Of a stretch of DNA of 64,000 bases, positions 9,394-17,012 are shown in pieces. The translations under genes and the position numbers were made by a program. The notes beneath the pieces were generated by a model. It made no database searches. It saw only the letters and a program-made list of their open reading frames with translations, and was not told where the DNA came from. Each line of letters opens with the position of its first letter. Position 1 is the stretch's first letter. Source of the DNA: an uncultured Victivallales bacterium. Lineage in GTDB: Bacteria; Verrucomicrobiota; Lentisphaeria; Oligosphaerales; JAFGRS01. The stretch is from positions 1-64,000 of the forward strand of contig CAILUI010000240.1 of NCBI GenBank assembly GCA_903837355.1, written 5' to 3'.

Positions 9394-10445
9394 GCCGCGC
9401 TTCCCGCTCTGACGTGCCGCCGCTCATACTCGGCCACCGCGCCATAGAGGGCATGCACGTTGGCCAGGGGCGTGTCGCGGTCAAAGGACCAGGCGCAGAG
9501 GGTAACCGTTGGCGCGCCGGCCGTGTCTTCCAGGATCTGCAGGATGGCTTCCCGTACCGCGTCAGCGTTCCCGTTGCGCATCAGTACCGCATCCACCAGC
9601 GGTGCCATCTCGATGCCTGGCAGCAGCCTCGCCGCGGCGGCCAGGTCCGTGCCCGGCCCGAGTTGTGTCTGCACGACGTGCGGGATCTCCGCGAAATGGG
9701 GAAGCAGGTGGGTCGATGAACCGCAGGAATGGTACGTCACCCGCGCGAACTGCGAGGCCAGGTCGCGGTTGGTCGGCAACACCACCTGGCGGTACGTCTC
9801 CGGTGAGAGCAGCGCCGCGGCGCAGTCCCCCAGCAGGAGGCCCGTGAACGTCGCTCCCGTGGCCGCGGCGATGCGCGCGTAGAGCGCCGCGTAGATCTCC
9901 CAGACCTTGGCGAAGAGGCGCTGGGACGCCTCTGGCTCCAGCAGCATATCCACGAACAGGTCCTGGCCGCAGAGCTGGTGTGCGCTGGTGTAGGGAGTGT
10001 GGGTATACATCGAGCCGGAACGCGAGAACAGGATGTCGGCCTGATCACCGTACAGCCGCTGCAGGGTGCGGAACTGCGCCAGAATCCTGTCCATGACCGG
10101 ATGGTGCGCCGCCTCCCGTGCATCCAGCCCCGCCACCTCGTCGGACGTCAGACCGGCCCAGGGCGCCGCCAGGCTCTCCACCGTGGCATCCTCGGGGAAC
10201 TGCCACGGCGCACCCTGCGTATGCATGAGCAGGTCCACCGGCTGCATGAAGAAACTCGGCGAGGGCTCCGGCTCCGGCGAACCGACGCCGTGGCGACCGA
10301 AGGCCTCGTAGAGAAAGCGCCCTTCGGCGCGCTCGATGTCCGCCCGGCAGGCGGGGTCGAAGTAGTACGCTTCGCCGTAGCGCAGGCCGAGATGCCGGTG
10401 GTAGAACGCGGGCATGAAGTTGAGGCTGACGGTTATGCGACCCAT
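9390..10445 (-). CDS. URO-D-superfamily protein with intact HxC zinc motif
   Basis: 351 residues forming a URO-D/MtaA-type barrel. The zinc-type motif is YHSCG (His239, Cys241), and a later Cys in TLCAWSFDRDTPLANV fits the third thiolate ligand. This makes it more like cobalamin methyltransferases of the MtaA/CmuA group than true haem-pathway HemE, which lacks these ligands. It has no signal peptide, so it is cytoplasmic. A GAGGAG ribosome site lies 9 bases before the ATG at 10445. It probably belongs to a transcript from the GH123-like gene upstream, or has its own promoter in the 245-base gap. The substrate cannot be deduced. Confidence 0.8.
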   Translation of the reverse strand: MGRITVSLNFMPAFYHRHLGLRYGEAYYFDPACRADIERAEGRFLYEAFGRHGVGSPEPEPSPSFFMQPVDLLMHTQGAPWQFPEDATVESLAAPWAGLTSDEVAGLDAREAAHHPVMDRILAQFRTLQRLYGDQADILFSRSGSMYTHTPYTSAHQLCGQDLFVDMLLEPEASQRLFAKVWEIYAALYARIAAATGATFTGLLLGDCAAALLSPETYRQVVLPTNRDLASQFARVTYHSCGSSTHLLPHFAEIPHVVQTQLGPGTDLAAAARLLPGIEMAPLVDAVLMRNGNADAVREAILQILEDTAGAPTVTLCAWSFDRDTPLANVHALYGAVAEYERRHVRAGSAA

Positions 10446-10690
10446 GCGACCTGGCTCCTCGGCACCGCCCGCAGGCCGGTACCCCTCGTCGTGACTGCTT
10501 GCCCGACCGCGCGCGGCGCATCTCGCCGGGGACCATGACCCAACGGCCGGGCCTGCGTCCGGAACGGACCATAAGGTAGCCGGCGGGCCGGCGCCGGCAA
10601 CACCGCAGGGCTGGGGCGCGGGCTCACTCGGGATCTCCCCGCCTCGCCGCTGGCGGCTGTTCGGTGGCGGAGCGAACTCGGGCTGAATCG

Positions 10691-12451
10691 TCAGCGCCCG
10701 AGTCCGGCCAGCGCCCGCAACACCGCCAGATGCGCCGCATCGTAAGCCGCGGCGTCCTTCTCGAAGTCGTCCACGGCGCGCACCAGCGGGTAGGTGGCCA
10801 GGGCCGCCAGGGCCGCCTCCAGGCGCGCGGGCTCGCAGAGCGCCAGCCGCGCCGGATCGCTGCGGATCGCGACGATCTGGCGCTCAAGCAGGGTCAGCAG
10901 GTCGTAGTCCTCGAAGGCGTCACGGGTAATCTCCAGCCGCATCGAGGAGTAGGGCAGGTCCTTGCCCTCGGGGTCGGGGTAGAAGAGGAAGCCATCGCCA
11001 TTGCAGTGCCCGTTCGGGTAGTTGGTGTCGTTGATGATGGCCGGATCGTGCAGCGGGTCGAAGCGGCGCCGTTCGGTCCCGCTGCCCGTATGCCAGTAGG
11101 AGCCGTTCCAATACAGGTACCCCTGGCAGCCCTGCTGGAACAGCAGCCAACCCAGGGCGCGGTGGCTGGTGCCATACCAGTCGATCCGCCAACTGTCCGG
11201 TGTCTTGATCCACCGGGTACCCATGCAGGTGTAGGTCCAGAACTGTTCGCCGGCGGTCACGCGGCGCAGCATGCCCCCGATGTAACCCGGGCGCGCCAGT
11301 TCATGGATGTGAGGAATCCAGACGTTTCCCGTTCCCAGCATCGTGCCATGGGGTGCCGTCATCAGCACCGGCAGGTGGGGCGCATGCTGGCGGATGAATG
11401 CGCAGAAGCGCGCGATGGCACCCACCCGGTCCGGGGCGGGCTCGTCAAACGCATAGATGTAGAAGCGCTCGCCCCAGCCTCTGGCGACCAGGTGCGCGTC
11501 CAACAGCGCCAGCTTGCGGGCGGCCTCGTCCTGGTTGGCGGCGTCGTCTGGAATGCCGAGCGTCGCCTTGAACACGCTGTCGTGCGGCACCAGGAAGGTG
11601 GTGCGTCCACGGGCCAGCCAGCCGGTCACGTCCGCGTCGAACTCGTCCCAGGTCGCGGTCCAGAGCCCGTCGTCGCCGCGGTGGAAGACACCGTCCCACT
11701 TGCCGCCCAGCCACATCTGTGAGAACCGGCTGCGCAGCAGTTCCTCGTTCATGAAGCGGTAGGCCTCGGGCCAGCGCTCGCCGTAGAAGGGGATGCCATC
11801 GTAGAGCAGGATGACCGTCTTCAGGAAGCTCAGGGCTGGCAGGTCGACCGGGTAGACGGTCACCGTCAATGGCAGCGCGGCGGGCTCGCGCCCACTCGGA
11901 GCCACGGTAACGGCCCCTGTGTACTCCCCAGGCACGGCGTCTGGCGGCACGCGCACGGTCAGCCAAAGCGACTGTGACTTGCCGACCTCCACGTCAAAGG
12001 GTCGCAGCGGTCTGAGGGGATCCGGGTAGTCGCCGGCGACGCCGAAGCTGACGGCGGTGGGGTGGGCCACAGGGACGGTGCCGAGCAGGCGCAGTTCGGC
12101 AGCCAGCGCCGCCCCGTCAGGTCCGCGGAGTTGGGCCTGGGCGTTGACCTGCCGTAACCCCTCGCGCAGCGGCGTCACCAGCACCTGCCCACTCTCGGCT
12201 TCACCACGGGCGGCATGGAGCGCCAGGGACAGGGCGGGACTCCCCGGCGCCAACTGCTCAGGCCTGGCCTTGACCAGCGCCGGCAGAGCCTGCACCAGGT
12301 AGCCGTCCGTGCCGGCCGCCAGCAGCGCCTCCCGTGCCGCCGGCGTGTTGGCGACCAAAGCCTCCTCGGAGAGCGCCCGCGCCGGCAGGCAGGACCCCAT
12401 GAGCAGGACCGCCACATATAGACTCGCAAGGCGTTGTGAGTTCAAGTTCAT
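10691..12451 (-). CDS. secreted DUF4091/GH123-catalytic-domain protein
   Basis: 586 residues. The start at 12451 gives a signal peptide (MNLNSQRLASLYVAVLLMGS, then CLPARA). The frame is open to 12508, but that adds only charged residues. Residues 30-200 form beta-sandwich domains. From 205 a TIM barrel typical of DUF4091 (GH123-like) follows, with LYDGIPFYG and the catalytic-type pair in YAFDEP (Asp336-Glu337). GH123 enzymes are N-acetylgalactosaminidases using substrate-assisted catalysis, but DUF4091 is broad, so the exact sugar is uncertain. The gene is preceded by an unusual structured leader (12479-12544). Confidence 0.8.
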   Translation of the reverse strand: MNLNSQRLASLYVAVLLMGSCLPARALSEEALVANTPAAREALLAAGTDGYLVQALPALVKARPEQLAPGSPALSLALHAARGEAESGQVLVTPLREGLRQVNAQAQLRGPDGAALAAELRLLGTVPVAHPTAVSFGVAGDYPDPLRPLRPFDVEVGKSQSLWLTVRVPPDAVPGEYTGAVTVAPSGREPAALPLTVTVYPVDLPALSFLKTVILLYDGIPFYGERWPEAYRFMNEELLRSRFSQMWLGGKWDGVFHRGDDGLWTATWDEFDADVTGWLARGRTTFLVPHDSVFKATLGIPDDAANQDEAARKLALLDAHLVARGWGERFYIYAFDEPAPDRVGAIARFCAFIRQHAPHLPVLMTAPHGTMLGTGNVWIPHIHELARPGYIGGMLRRVTAGEQFWTYTCMGTRWIKTPDSWRIDWYGTSHRALGWLLFQQGCQGYLYWNGSYWHTGSGTERRRFDPLHDPAIINDTNYPNGHCNGDGFLFYPDPEGKDLPYSSMRLEITRDAFEDYDLLTLLERQIVAIRSDPARLALCEPARLEAALAALATYPLVRAVDDFEKDAAAYDAAHLAVLRALAGLGR

Positions 12452-12478
12452 GGGCCGATCTCGCCTTTCCCCCTCCAG

Positions 12479-12544
12479 CCGGGCCTCCGGCCCGGTGGAA
12501 CGCGGCATCTCCGTATGCCGCGGCCGGGATACGGAGATCCCGGC
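12479..12544 (-). promoter_or_regulatory. structured leader: three tandem hairpins with complementary loops
   Basis: Three adjacent perfect stems lie 28-93 bases upstream of the start at 12451. They are ccgggcc/ggcccgg (12479-12495), cgcggcat/atgccgcg (12501-12522, loop ctccgt) and gccgggat/atcccggc (12523-12544, loop acggag). The second and third loops are exact reverse complements, so the two hairpins could kiss. Alternatively atctccgtat and atacggagat could pair over 10 bp and dissolve both. This is the layout of a switch or of a mobile palindrome. No known riboswitch class is recognised. Confidence 0.55.
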
Positions 12545-12646
12545 TTCCAGGGCGGTCCGGACATACCAGCCCGCAGGCGGTGCGTCCGCAACTCGTCATG
12601 GGTCATGGGTCACTGAGAGGTCTGGATTGTAAGCACACGGCGCAAG

Positions 12647-12889
12647 CTACTCCACGTCCACGGCGACGTCTCCGACTAGCCCCCAGCGGCACAGGCCTGC
12701 ACCGTACTCGTCCACCGGCGGTTCGCCGAAATGCTCAACGTACCAGCCATCCAGCCAGGTGGCGAACTGGGTGACGTAACGGATGCCGCGGGCGGCGTGC
12801 TTGGCGTGCCGTTCGTGCTCGCTGTGCAGGCCCAGGCCGCGGCACTGCCGCCGGAAACGCTGTCCGGGATCCGTCGCGAGGCCGCCATC
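12647..12889 (-). pseudogene. 3' continuation of the 12890-14947 gene beyond an in-frame TGA
   Basis: Directly after the stop at 12890-12892, and in the same frame, 80 sense codons continue to a TAG at 12647. They include FATWLDGWYVEHFGEPPV, DEYGAG and RWGLVGDVAVDVE. The same motif (ATGLDG, HFGEPPVAEYG) occurs in remnants at 14990-15063 and 15464-15537, so this is real protein sequence. The codon after SPSPPR would be Trp (TGG) if intact, giving PRWDGGL. The simplest reading is a nonsense mutation that truncated the enzyme. Confidence 0.6.
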
Positions 12890-14947
12890 TCAACGCGGCG
12901 GGGAAGGGCTGCCGATGCGGATGGCGCAGGTCCATACCGTTCCGGTCTTCATCTCGCCATACGCCGGGACATGCCCGAGGCGGTACCCGTTCACACCGTA
13001 GTGCCGTTCGTCGACAAGGGCGGCATCGCCGCTCATGCTGACCGCCAGCGGGGCGCCTGCCCCGGTCGTCAGGCTGACGTCCCGCAGCCTCTCGGCCAGG
13101 ACTGGCTGCGGGGCTCGGTCGGGCGGCAGCCTTCCGGTTGTGTCGCCGCTACGGAAGGCACCGTCGGCGAAGACTCGCACCGGGAAGTCGCACTGCAGGC
13201 GGGTGGTGTGGAGACGGGCGTCGGTGAACAGTTCGAAGCGATAGGCCACCGCCACCCCGGACAGCCCGACCTCGACCCGCGCCACGTAGGCTACGGTCAC
13301 CCCTCCTTCGCAGCGCCGGCCGCTAAACTCGACCGTACTCGGCCCCGTTACCCGGTGGCTGCACTCCGTATAGCCGAGGTTGCGCCAGGCCTCGTCTCTG
13401 ACCAGCACCACCTGGACGTTCTCGGCCAGCGTCCGCCGACCGTCGCTGAGCAGGAGCAGTCGCCCCTGGGCGTCGAACAGGGCTGCCAGACCCGGCAGGC
13501 GCACCAGGACCCGGTCGCCCCGCTCCACCACCGACTCGGACCCGGAGAACACCAGTAGCGGCTGCGGATCGGGCAGCGTCCCGGGCCGCTCCGCCTCCTC
13601 GCTGGGCAGGAGGATCCGGCCATCGCGTCCCGGGATGAGGAAGCGGGTCCCGACGCGGTCACTGCTCGCATCGCGGTGGCGGTCGGGGAACGGCACGACG
13701 ACGTCGAGGGCCGTTGGGTTGGCGACCACCGTGCCGCCGTCGAACTCCCGGCGCCAGGTGCCGTCCTCCTGGCGCACGGCCGGGGCGCGCGGATAACCGA
13801 GAGGGACGTCATACTCGGGATACCACCAGCGTTGGCCACGCCAGCGGGTGTGCAGATCGTAGGCGAAGTGGCCGTCGTCCATGAGGGTCGTGGTCAGGCC
13901 AAAGCGCATGCGGTCGAGCCGGGTCCGCCCCCTCTCCAAGAGTTCATCGCGGGCCGCGGGAGCCAACGTGCGCCAAGCGTCGTAGGGGGGTTCGACACCC
14001 GAGCTGCTGACGAGGGTGGTGACATTCGGCTGCCGAGCCTGGCGGCACCAGCGCCGGTACTCGCTGAAGGCCCAGTCCCAGTCTGCTCCGGCGTCGAGGA
14101 CCTGGTCCAGATAGTCCTCGAGCAGGATGCCGTTCAGGAATGGCGCGCCCCAGTCGCCCGCCTGGTTGGCCATGAACACGGGCTTCGAGCCGAGCCGTTC
14201 GCGGCTGCGGCGCGCCAGGTCGGTCTTGGCGGCGGTCCAGGCTGCGTCGAGCTGGCCACGGGGGTCGGGTTGGCCGTCGTGGTCGGCGTCCACCTGGTAG
14301 GGATCGTGGTGCTCGATGTTGCAGGCCCAGGTGTCGAAGCCGCTGCCCATGGAGTCCACGAAGCTGCCGTCGAAGCCGCGGTCCCGGACGCTGGCCAGCG
14401 AGCGTTCCGCCAGGAAGTCGAGCACGTCGGAGTGCGTCAGGTTGGTCATCTCGGTGCCCGGCCAGCCGCTGATGTGCCGGCCGTCGGGCTGCAGCAGCCA
14501 GCCGTTGGCCGGAAAGGCCGCGTCCTTGGTATCGTGGTAGGGCGCCGAGGCGGAGAAGTCGACGATGACGATCCGGGGGTTGCGTTGGCGTAGGGCCGCC
14601 ATCTTCTCGGTGATCCGGCGCTGGTGCTCGGGGTCGGCCCAGTTGCACCAGACGCCGCCGATCAGCAGGTCGTAACGCGCGATCTCATCGAGGTCCTTCT
14701 CGGTGCTGTCGGGCGTGAGCTGCGCCGCATAGCAGTTGGCCAGGCGCGGGAACGGTGGCGCGGCATCGACCTCGGGCCGCAAGGAGTTCGGGTAAGGGCT
14801 CTGCGCCAGCAGGATTCCCTGCAGGTCGCGCAGGTGCTGCTCGCCGACCGCGCGCGGAGTGGTGCCGTACTCAGGTGCCTCCGCCGCATAGGCGCCGGTC
14901 AGCATCATGAGCGCCGAGAACCCAAGGATCGCCAGGCTGGATCTCAT
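12890..14947 (-). CDS. secreted putative glycosidase (GHL15-like TIM barrel), C-terminally truncated by TGA
   Basis: 685 residues from the ATG at 14947, chosen because AGGGAG lies about 9 bases upstream and a signal peptide follows (MRSSLAILGFSALMMLTGAY). A GTG nine bases earlier is possible. The barrel part (about 60-340) has DLLIGGVW, RIVIVDFSASA and RDRGFDGSFVDSMGSGFDTW, the last being a typical catalytic-strand motif of the putative GHL15/GHL10 glycosidases, then FMANQAG. The C-terminal 300 residues are beta-sandwich-like. The stop at 12890 seems premature because the coding sequence continues in frame to 12647. The substrate is unknown. Confidence 0.65.
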   Translation of the reverse strand: MRSSLAILGFSALMMLTGAYAAEAPEYGTTPRAVGEQHLRDLQGILLAQSPYPNSLRPEVDAAPPFPRLANCYAAQLTPDSTEKDLDEIARYDLLIGGVWCNWADPEHQRRITEKMAALRQRNPRIVIVDFSASAPYHDTKDAAFPANGWLLQPDGRHISGWPGTEMTNLTHSDVLDFLAERSLASVRDRGFDGSFVDSMGSGFDTWACNIEHHDPYQVDADHDGQPDPRGQLDAAWTAAKTDLARRSRERLGSKPVFMANQAGDWGAPFLNGILLEDYLDQVLDAGADWDWAFSEYRRWCRQARQPNVTTLVSSSGVEPPYDAWRTLAPAARDELLERGRTRLDRMRFGLTTTLMDDGHFAYDLHTRWRGQRWWYPEYDVPLGYPRAPAVRQEDGTWRREFDGGTVVANPTALDVVVPFPDRHRDASSDRVGTRFLIPGRDGRILLPSEEAERPGTLPDPQPLLVFSGSESVVERGDRVLVRLPGLAALFDAQGRLLLLSDGRRTLAENVQVVLVRDEAWRNLGYTECSHRVTGPSTVEFSGRRCEGGVTVAYVARVEVGLSGVAVAYRFELFTDARLHTTRLQCDFPVRVFADGAFRSGDTTGRLPPDRAPQPVLAERLRDVSLTTGAGAPLAVSMSGDAALVDERHYGVNGYRLGHVPAYGEMKTGTVWTCAIRIGSPSPPR

Positions 14948-14989
14948 GCGCAGCACTCCCTGGTCGTCACGTTTCGGGGGGCCGCATGC

Positions 14990-15063
14990 CGCCGCCCCGT
15001 CCCATACTCGGCCACGGGCGGCTCGCCGAAGTGCACAACGTACCCGCCGTCCAACCCGGTGGC
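14990..15063 (-). pseudogene. 3' part of a gene interrupted by an insertion
   Basis: The minus-strand frame reads ATGLDGGYVVHFGEPPVAEYG and runs up to the ribosome-site region of the next gene. It resembles the tail at 12647-12889. Together with 15464-15537 it forms one broken gene whose two halves share the ATGLDG codons as a direct repeat. Confidence 0.5.
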
Positions 15064-15481
15064 GAGGCCCAGTTCACGGAGTGGTACGAGGCGACGCTCC
15101 GCCAGGAATGTGCGCGCGCCGACCATGTCCGCGAGTCGTACTGGACCGAGGCGGCGGCGGTGGGTGAGCGAGACTGGGTCCAGGCGCTGGCTTCACGCTT
15201 CCCGACGTCGTGGCGAACCGTTGAGCCGGCCGAGCCCGCCCCCCCCCACTGGGCAGAGCGTGGCTGAATCGGCGGGCACCTACATCCTGCGCCTGAGCGG
15301 CCGCCGCCGCGAGGGGATGCTGGATGTGCTGGGGCGCTGAGCATGAGCGTTGCTTGGCTGTTTTATTGCGTATATTCAGCGTAAACACGGAGGTCTTACG
15401 GTCGTAATAGTATAGTGATCAGTATTTTAACTTACGCTGACCCCAACTCTGCAACTCTGCCCGGCCGTCCAGCCCGGTGGC
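15046..15481. mobile_element. short decayed insertion flanked by 18-bp direct repeats
   Basis: An 18-bp sequence gccgtcca[a/g]cccggtggc occurs at 15046-15063 and 15464-15481 (17 of 18 identical) in direct orientation. The 400 bases between them split a minus-strand coding remnant at ATGLDG. The insert carries plus-strand codons from about 15064 reading RADHVRESYWTEAAAVGERDW, then, in another frame, TYILRLSGRRREGM. This weakly resembles the C-terminus of a REP-associated (Y1-type) transposase. The right part (15345-15440) is strikingly AT-rich. It looks like a dead insertion rather than an active element. Confidence 0.45.
15376..15440. repeat. AT-rich segment bounded by 9-bp inverted repeats
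   Basis: The perfect inverted repeat tcagcgtaa (15376-15384) and ttacgctga (15432-15440) encloses about 47 bases of AT-rich DNA, including ttacggtcgtaa. It lies inside the 15064-15463 insert and differs sharply from the surrounding GC-rich sequence. It could be an element terminus or a leftover promoter. Confidence 0.45.
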
Positions 15482-15537
15482 AAACGGGGTGACGAGCACC
15501 ACGCCGCGGGTGAGGAAGAAGGGCGGTTCGGTCACGG
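15464..15537 (-). pseudogene. 5' part of the interrupted gene
   Basis: A GTG at 15537, preceded by GGAGG, starts MTEPPFFLTRGVVLVTPF, then ATGLDG, directly downstream of the 15557-16993 gene. After ATGLDG the frame leaves the conserved sequence and enters the AT-rich insert. The conserved continuation is found at 15063-14990. Confidence 0.5.
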
Positions 15538-15556
15538 CGCCTCCAGGATCTCGCAA

Positions 15557-16993
15557 TCAGCGGAGATAGAGGTAGACCCGGCCGCTGGGGTAGTAGCTCT
15601 GGGTTGATGGGTAGTACGCCGGATGGATGGTGACGGCCCGCTGGCCCTGCCAATCGTGGACGCGGGTCCCTTCGTAGGCGTCCCAGAGGCCCGCAAGGTC
15701 GGCCGGGAGGCAGGTTGGGTCGGGCCGGAAGACCACACGACCGTTCGACCGCGTGAGGACGACGAGACCGTTCGCGAAGTAGCGCGCCACTGCATCCTGG
15801 GTCTCTGCGTACGAGGGTCCGAGCGTCTTCCCCAGATCGAGAAAGTAGACGTCATCGCGGCCGTAGCCCTCTGCGTACCAGTCGCTGGCGCAGACATCAC
15901 CCCCCAGCAGCGTAGAGGCAACAAAGCTGTAGAAGATGGCGGGGCGGTCGGTCCGCAAGGTGAACACTGGGACGTGCCGCCCGCCCGCCTCCACGGTGCC
16001 GCCGGTCGGCACGTACCAGGGCTGCAGGTAGTTGATATCGCACACCCGGACGCGCGGCCTCCCGGCGACCTTCGCCACCCGGTCGCGCCCGGACTCCTTG
16101 AGCCCCTCGGTCCCATCCCAACTGCGGTAGAAGGTGTCACGGACCTTCTGTGGGCCTTTGCCCTCGAGCTGGATCTCCGCCTCCTTGCCCCAGGCGTAAC
16201 TGGTGGCGATGCTCTCGCTGGCGTCGTAGTCGATCAGGTCATAGTAGCCCTCGACCAGACGGTAGGCCTGGTTGCCGAAAATGCGCCGGCTGCCGATCTC
16301 CTTACGCAGTTCCTGCAGGAACAGGATACCCGCCTCATCATAGGTCTGCTGCGGGTGCTTCGCCTTCCAGATGCCGGTGACCTCCGCCGGCAGGGCCCAA
16401 CTGCCGATGTAGTCGAAGAACACGCCGTCATACCGTGCCTCGTCCAGGTCGCGCCGGATCGAGGCGGCGAAGAACTGGCGGAACGCGGCGTTCGTGTAGT
16501 CATAGAAGTAGGCCGGTTGGGCGGCCCCGGCTCCCTGCATCGGCGAGTCCGGGTTCAGCAGCCACTCGGGGTGCGCCCGGATCTCGCGGAAGAGCGCGAT
16601 CATCCTGGGGAACTGCGCGTAGTAACTCGGCGGTTCCGCGCCGGGCGGCTCTTCTGCCAGTTCCGCCCGGTAGAAGCCGTTGAACCAACGGTAGATGAAC
16701 AGCTCGCAGCCAGCCGCATGCAGACCGTCCAGGTCCCTGCCGGCGAAGTTCTCGTAGCCGTTGGTGAGGCACACGCGGAACCTCTTGATCCACTCCAGCC
16801 GCTCTGAGCGCTGGGCCGCCCCGGCGGCGTCCGCAGGCTGCTGCAGGACGGCGTTGGAGAAGAACACGAAGCCGCCCTTCGCCAGGACCGGGACTCCCGC
16901 GGGGAGGCACGCCGCCTCGGCGGCCAGCGACCCGACGGCCGGCAGACACAGCAGCACGGCCGCGCCGACGCTGACTACACGGGTTTTCAGCAC
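15557..16993 (-). CDS. secreted putative glycosidase (GHL10/15-like TIM barrel)
   Basis: 478 residues with a GTG start at 16993 (AAGGAG about 8 bases upstream) and a signal peptide (MLKTRVVSVGAAVLLCLPAV). The barrel contains NGYENFAGRDLDGL, AGCELFIYRWFNG and, at the usual catalytic-strand position, ARYDGVFFDYIGSW. This pattern (DGVFxDY) is seen in hypothetical glycosyl-hydrolase families such as GHL10/GHL15. Later motifs include RIFGNQAYRLVEGYYDLIDYD. It is the last gene of a minus-strand unit with the genes at 17013 and 19173; only 19 bases separate it from the stop upstream. The substrate is not known. Confidence 0.7.
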   Translation of the reverse strand: MLKTRVVSVGAAVLLCLPAVGSLAAEAACLPAGVPVLAKGGFVFFSNAVLQQPADAAGAAQRSERLEWIKRFRVCLTNGYENFAGRDLDGLHAAGCELFIYRWFNGFYRAELAEEPPGAEPPSYYAQFPRMIALFREIRAHPEWLLNPDSPMQGAGAAQPAYFYDYTNAAFRQFFAASIRRDLDEARYDGVFFDYIGSWALPAEVTGIWKAKHPQQTYDEAGILFLQELRKEIGSRRIFGNQAYRLVEGYYDLIDYDASESIATSYAWGKEAEIQLEGKGPQKVRDTFYRSWDGTEGLKESGRDRVAKVAGRPRVRVCDINYLQPWYVPTGGTVEAGGRHVPVFTLRTDRPAIFYSFVASTLLGGDVCASDWYAEGYGRDDVYFLDLGKTLGPSYAETQDAVARYFANGLVVLTRSNGRVVFRPDPTCLPADLAGLWDAYEGTRVHDWQGQRAVTIHPAYYPSTQSYYPSGRVYLYLR

Positions 16994-17012
16994 GGCTCAC
17001 GCTCCTTCTCAG

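Noticed and set aside
12890-12892. TGA read as Trp or another residue genome-wide
   Set aside because: TGA is used as a normal stop in many genes here, including at least six ATGA or GTGA overlaps, and Trp is encoded by TGG throughout.
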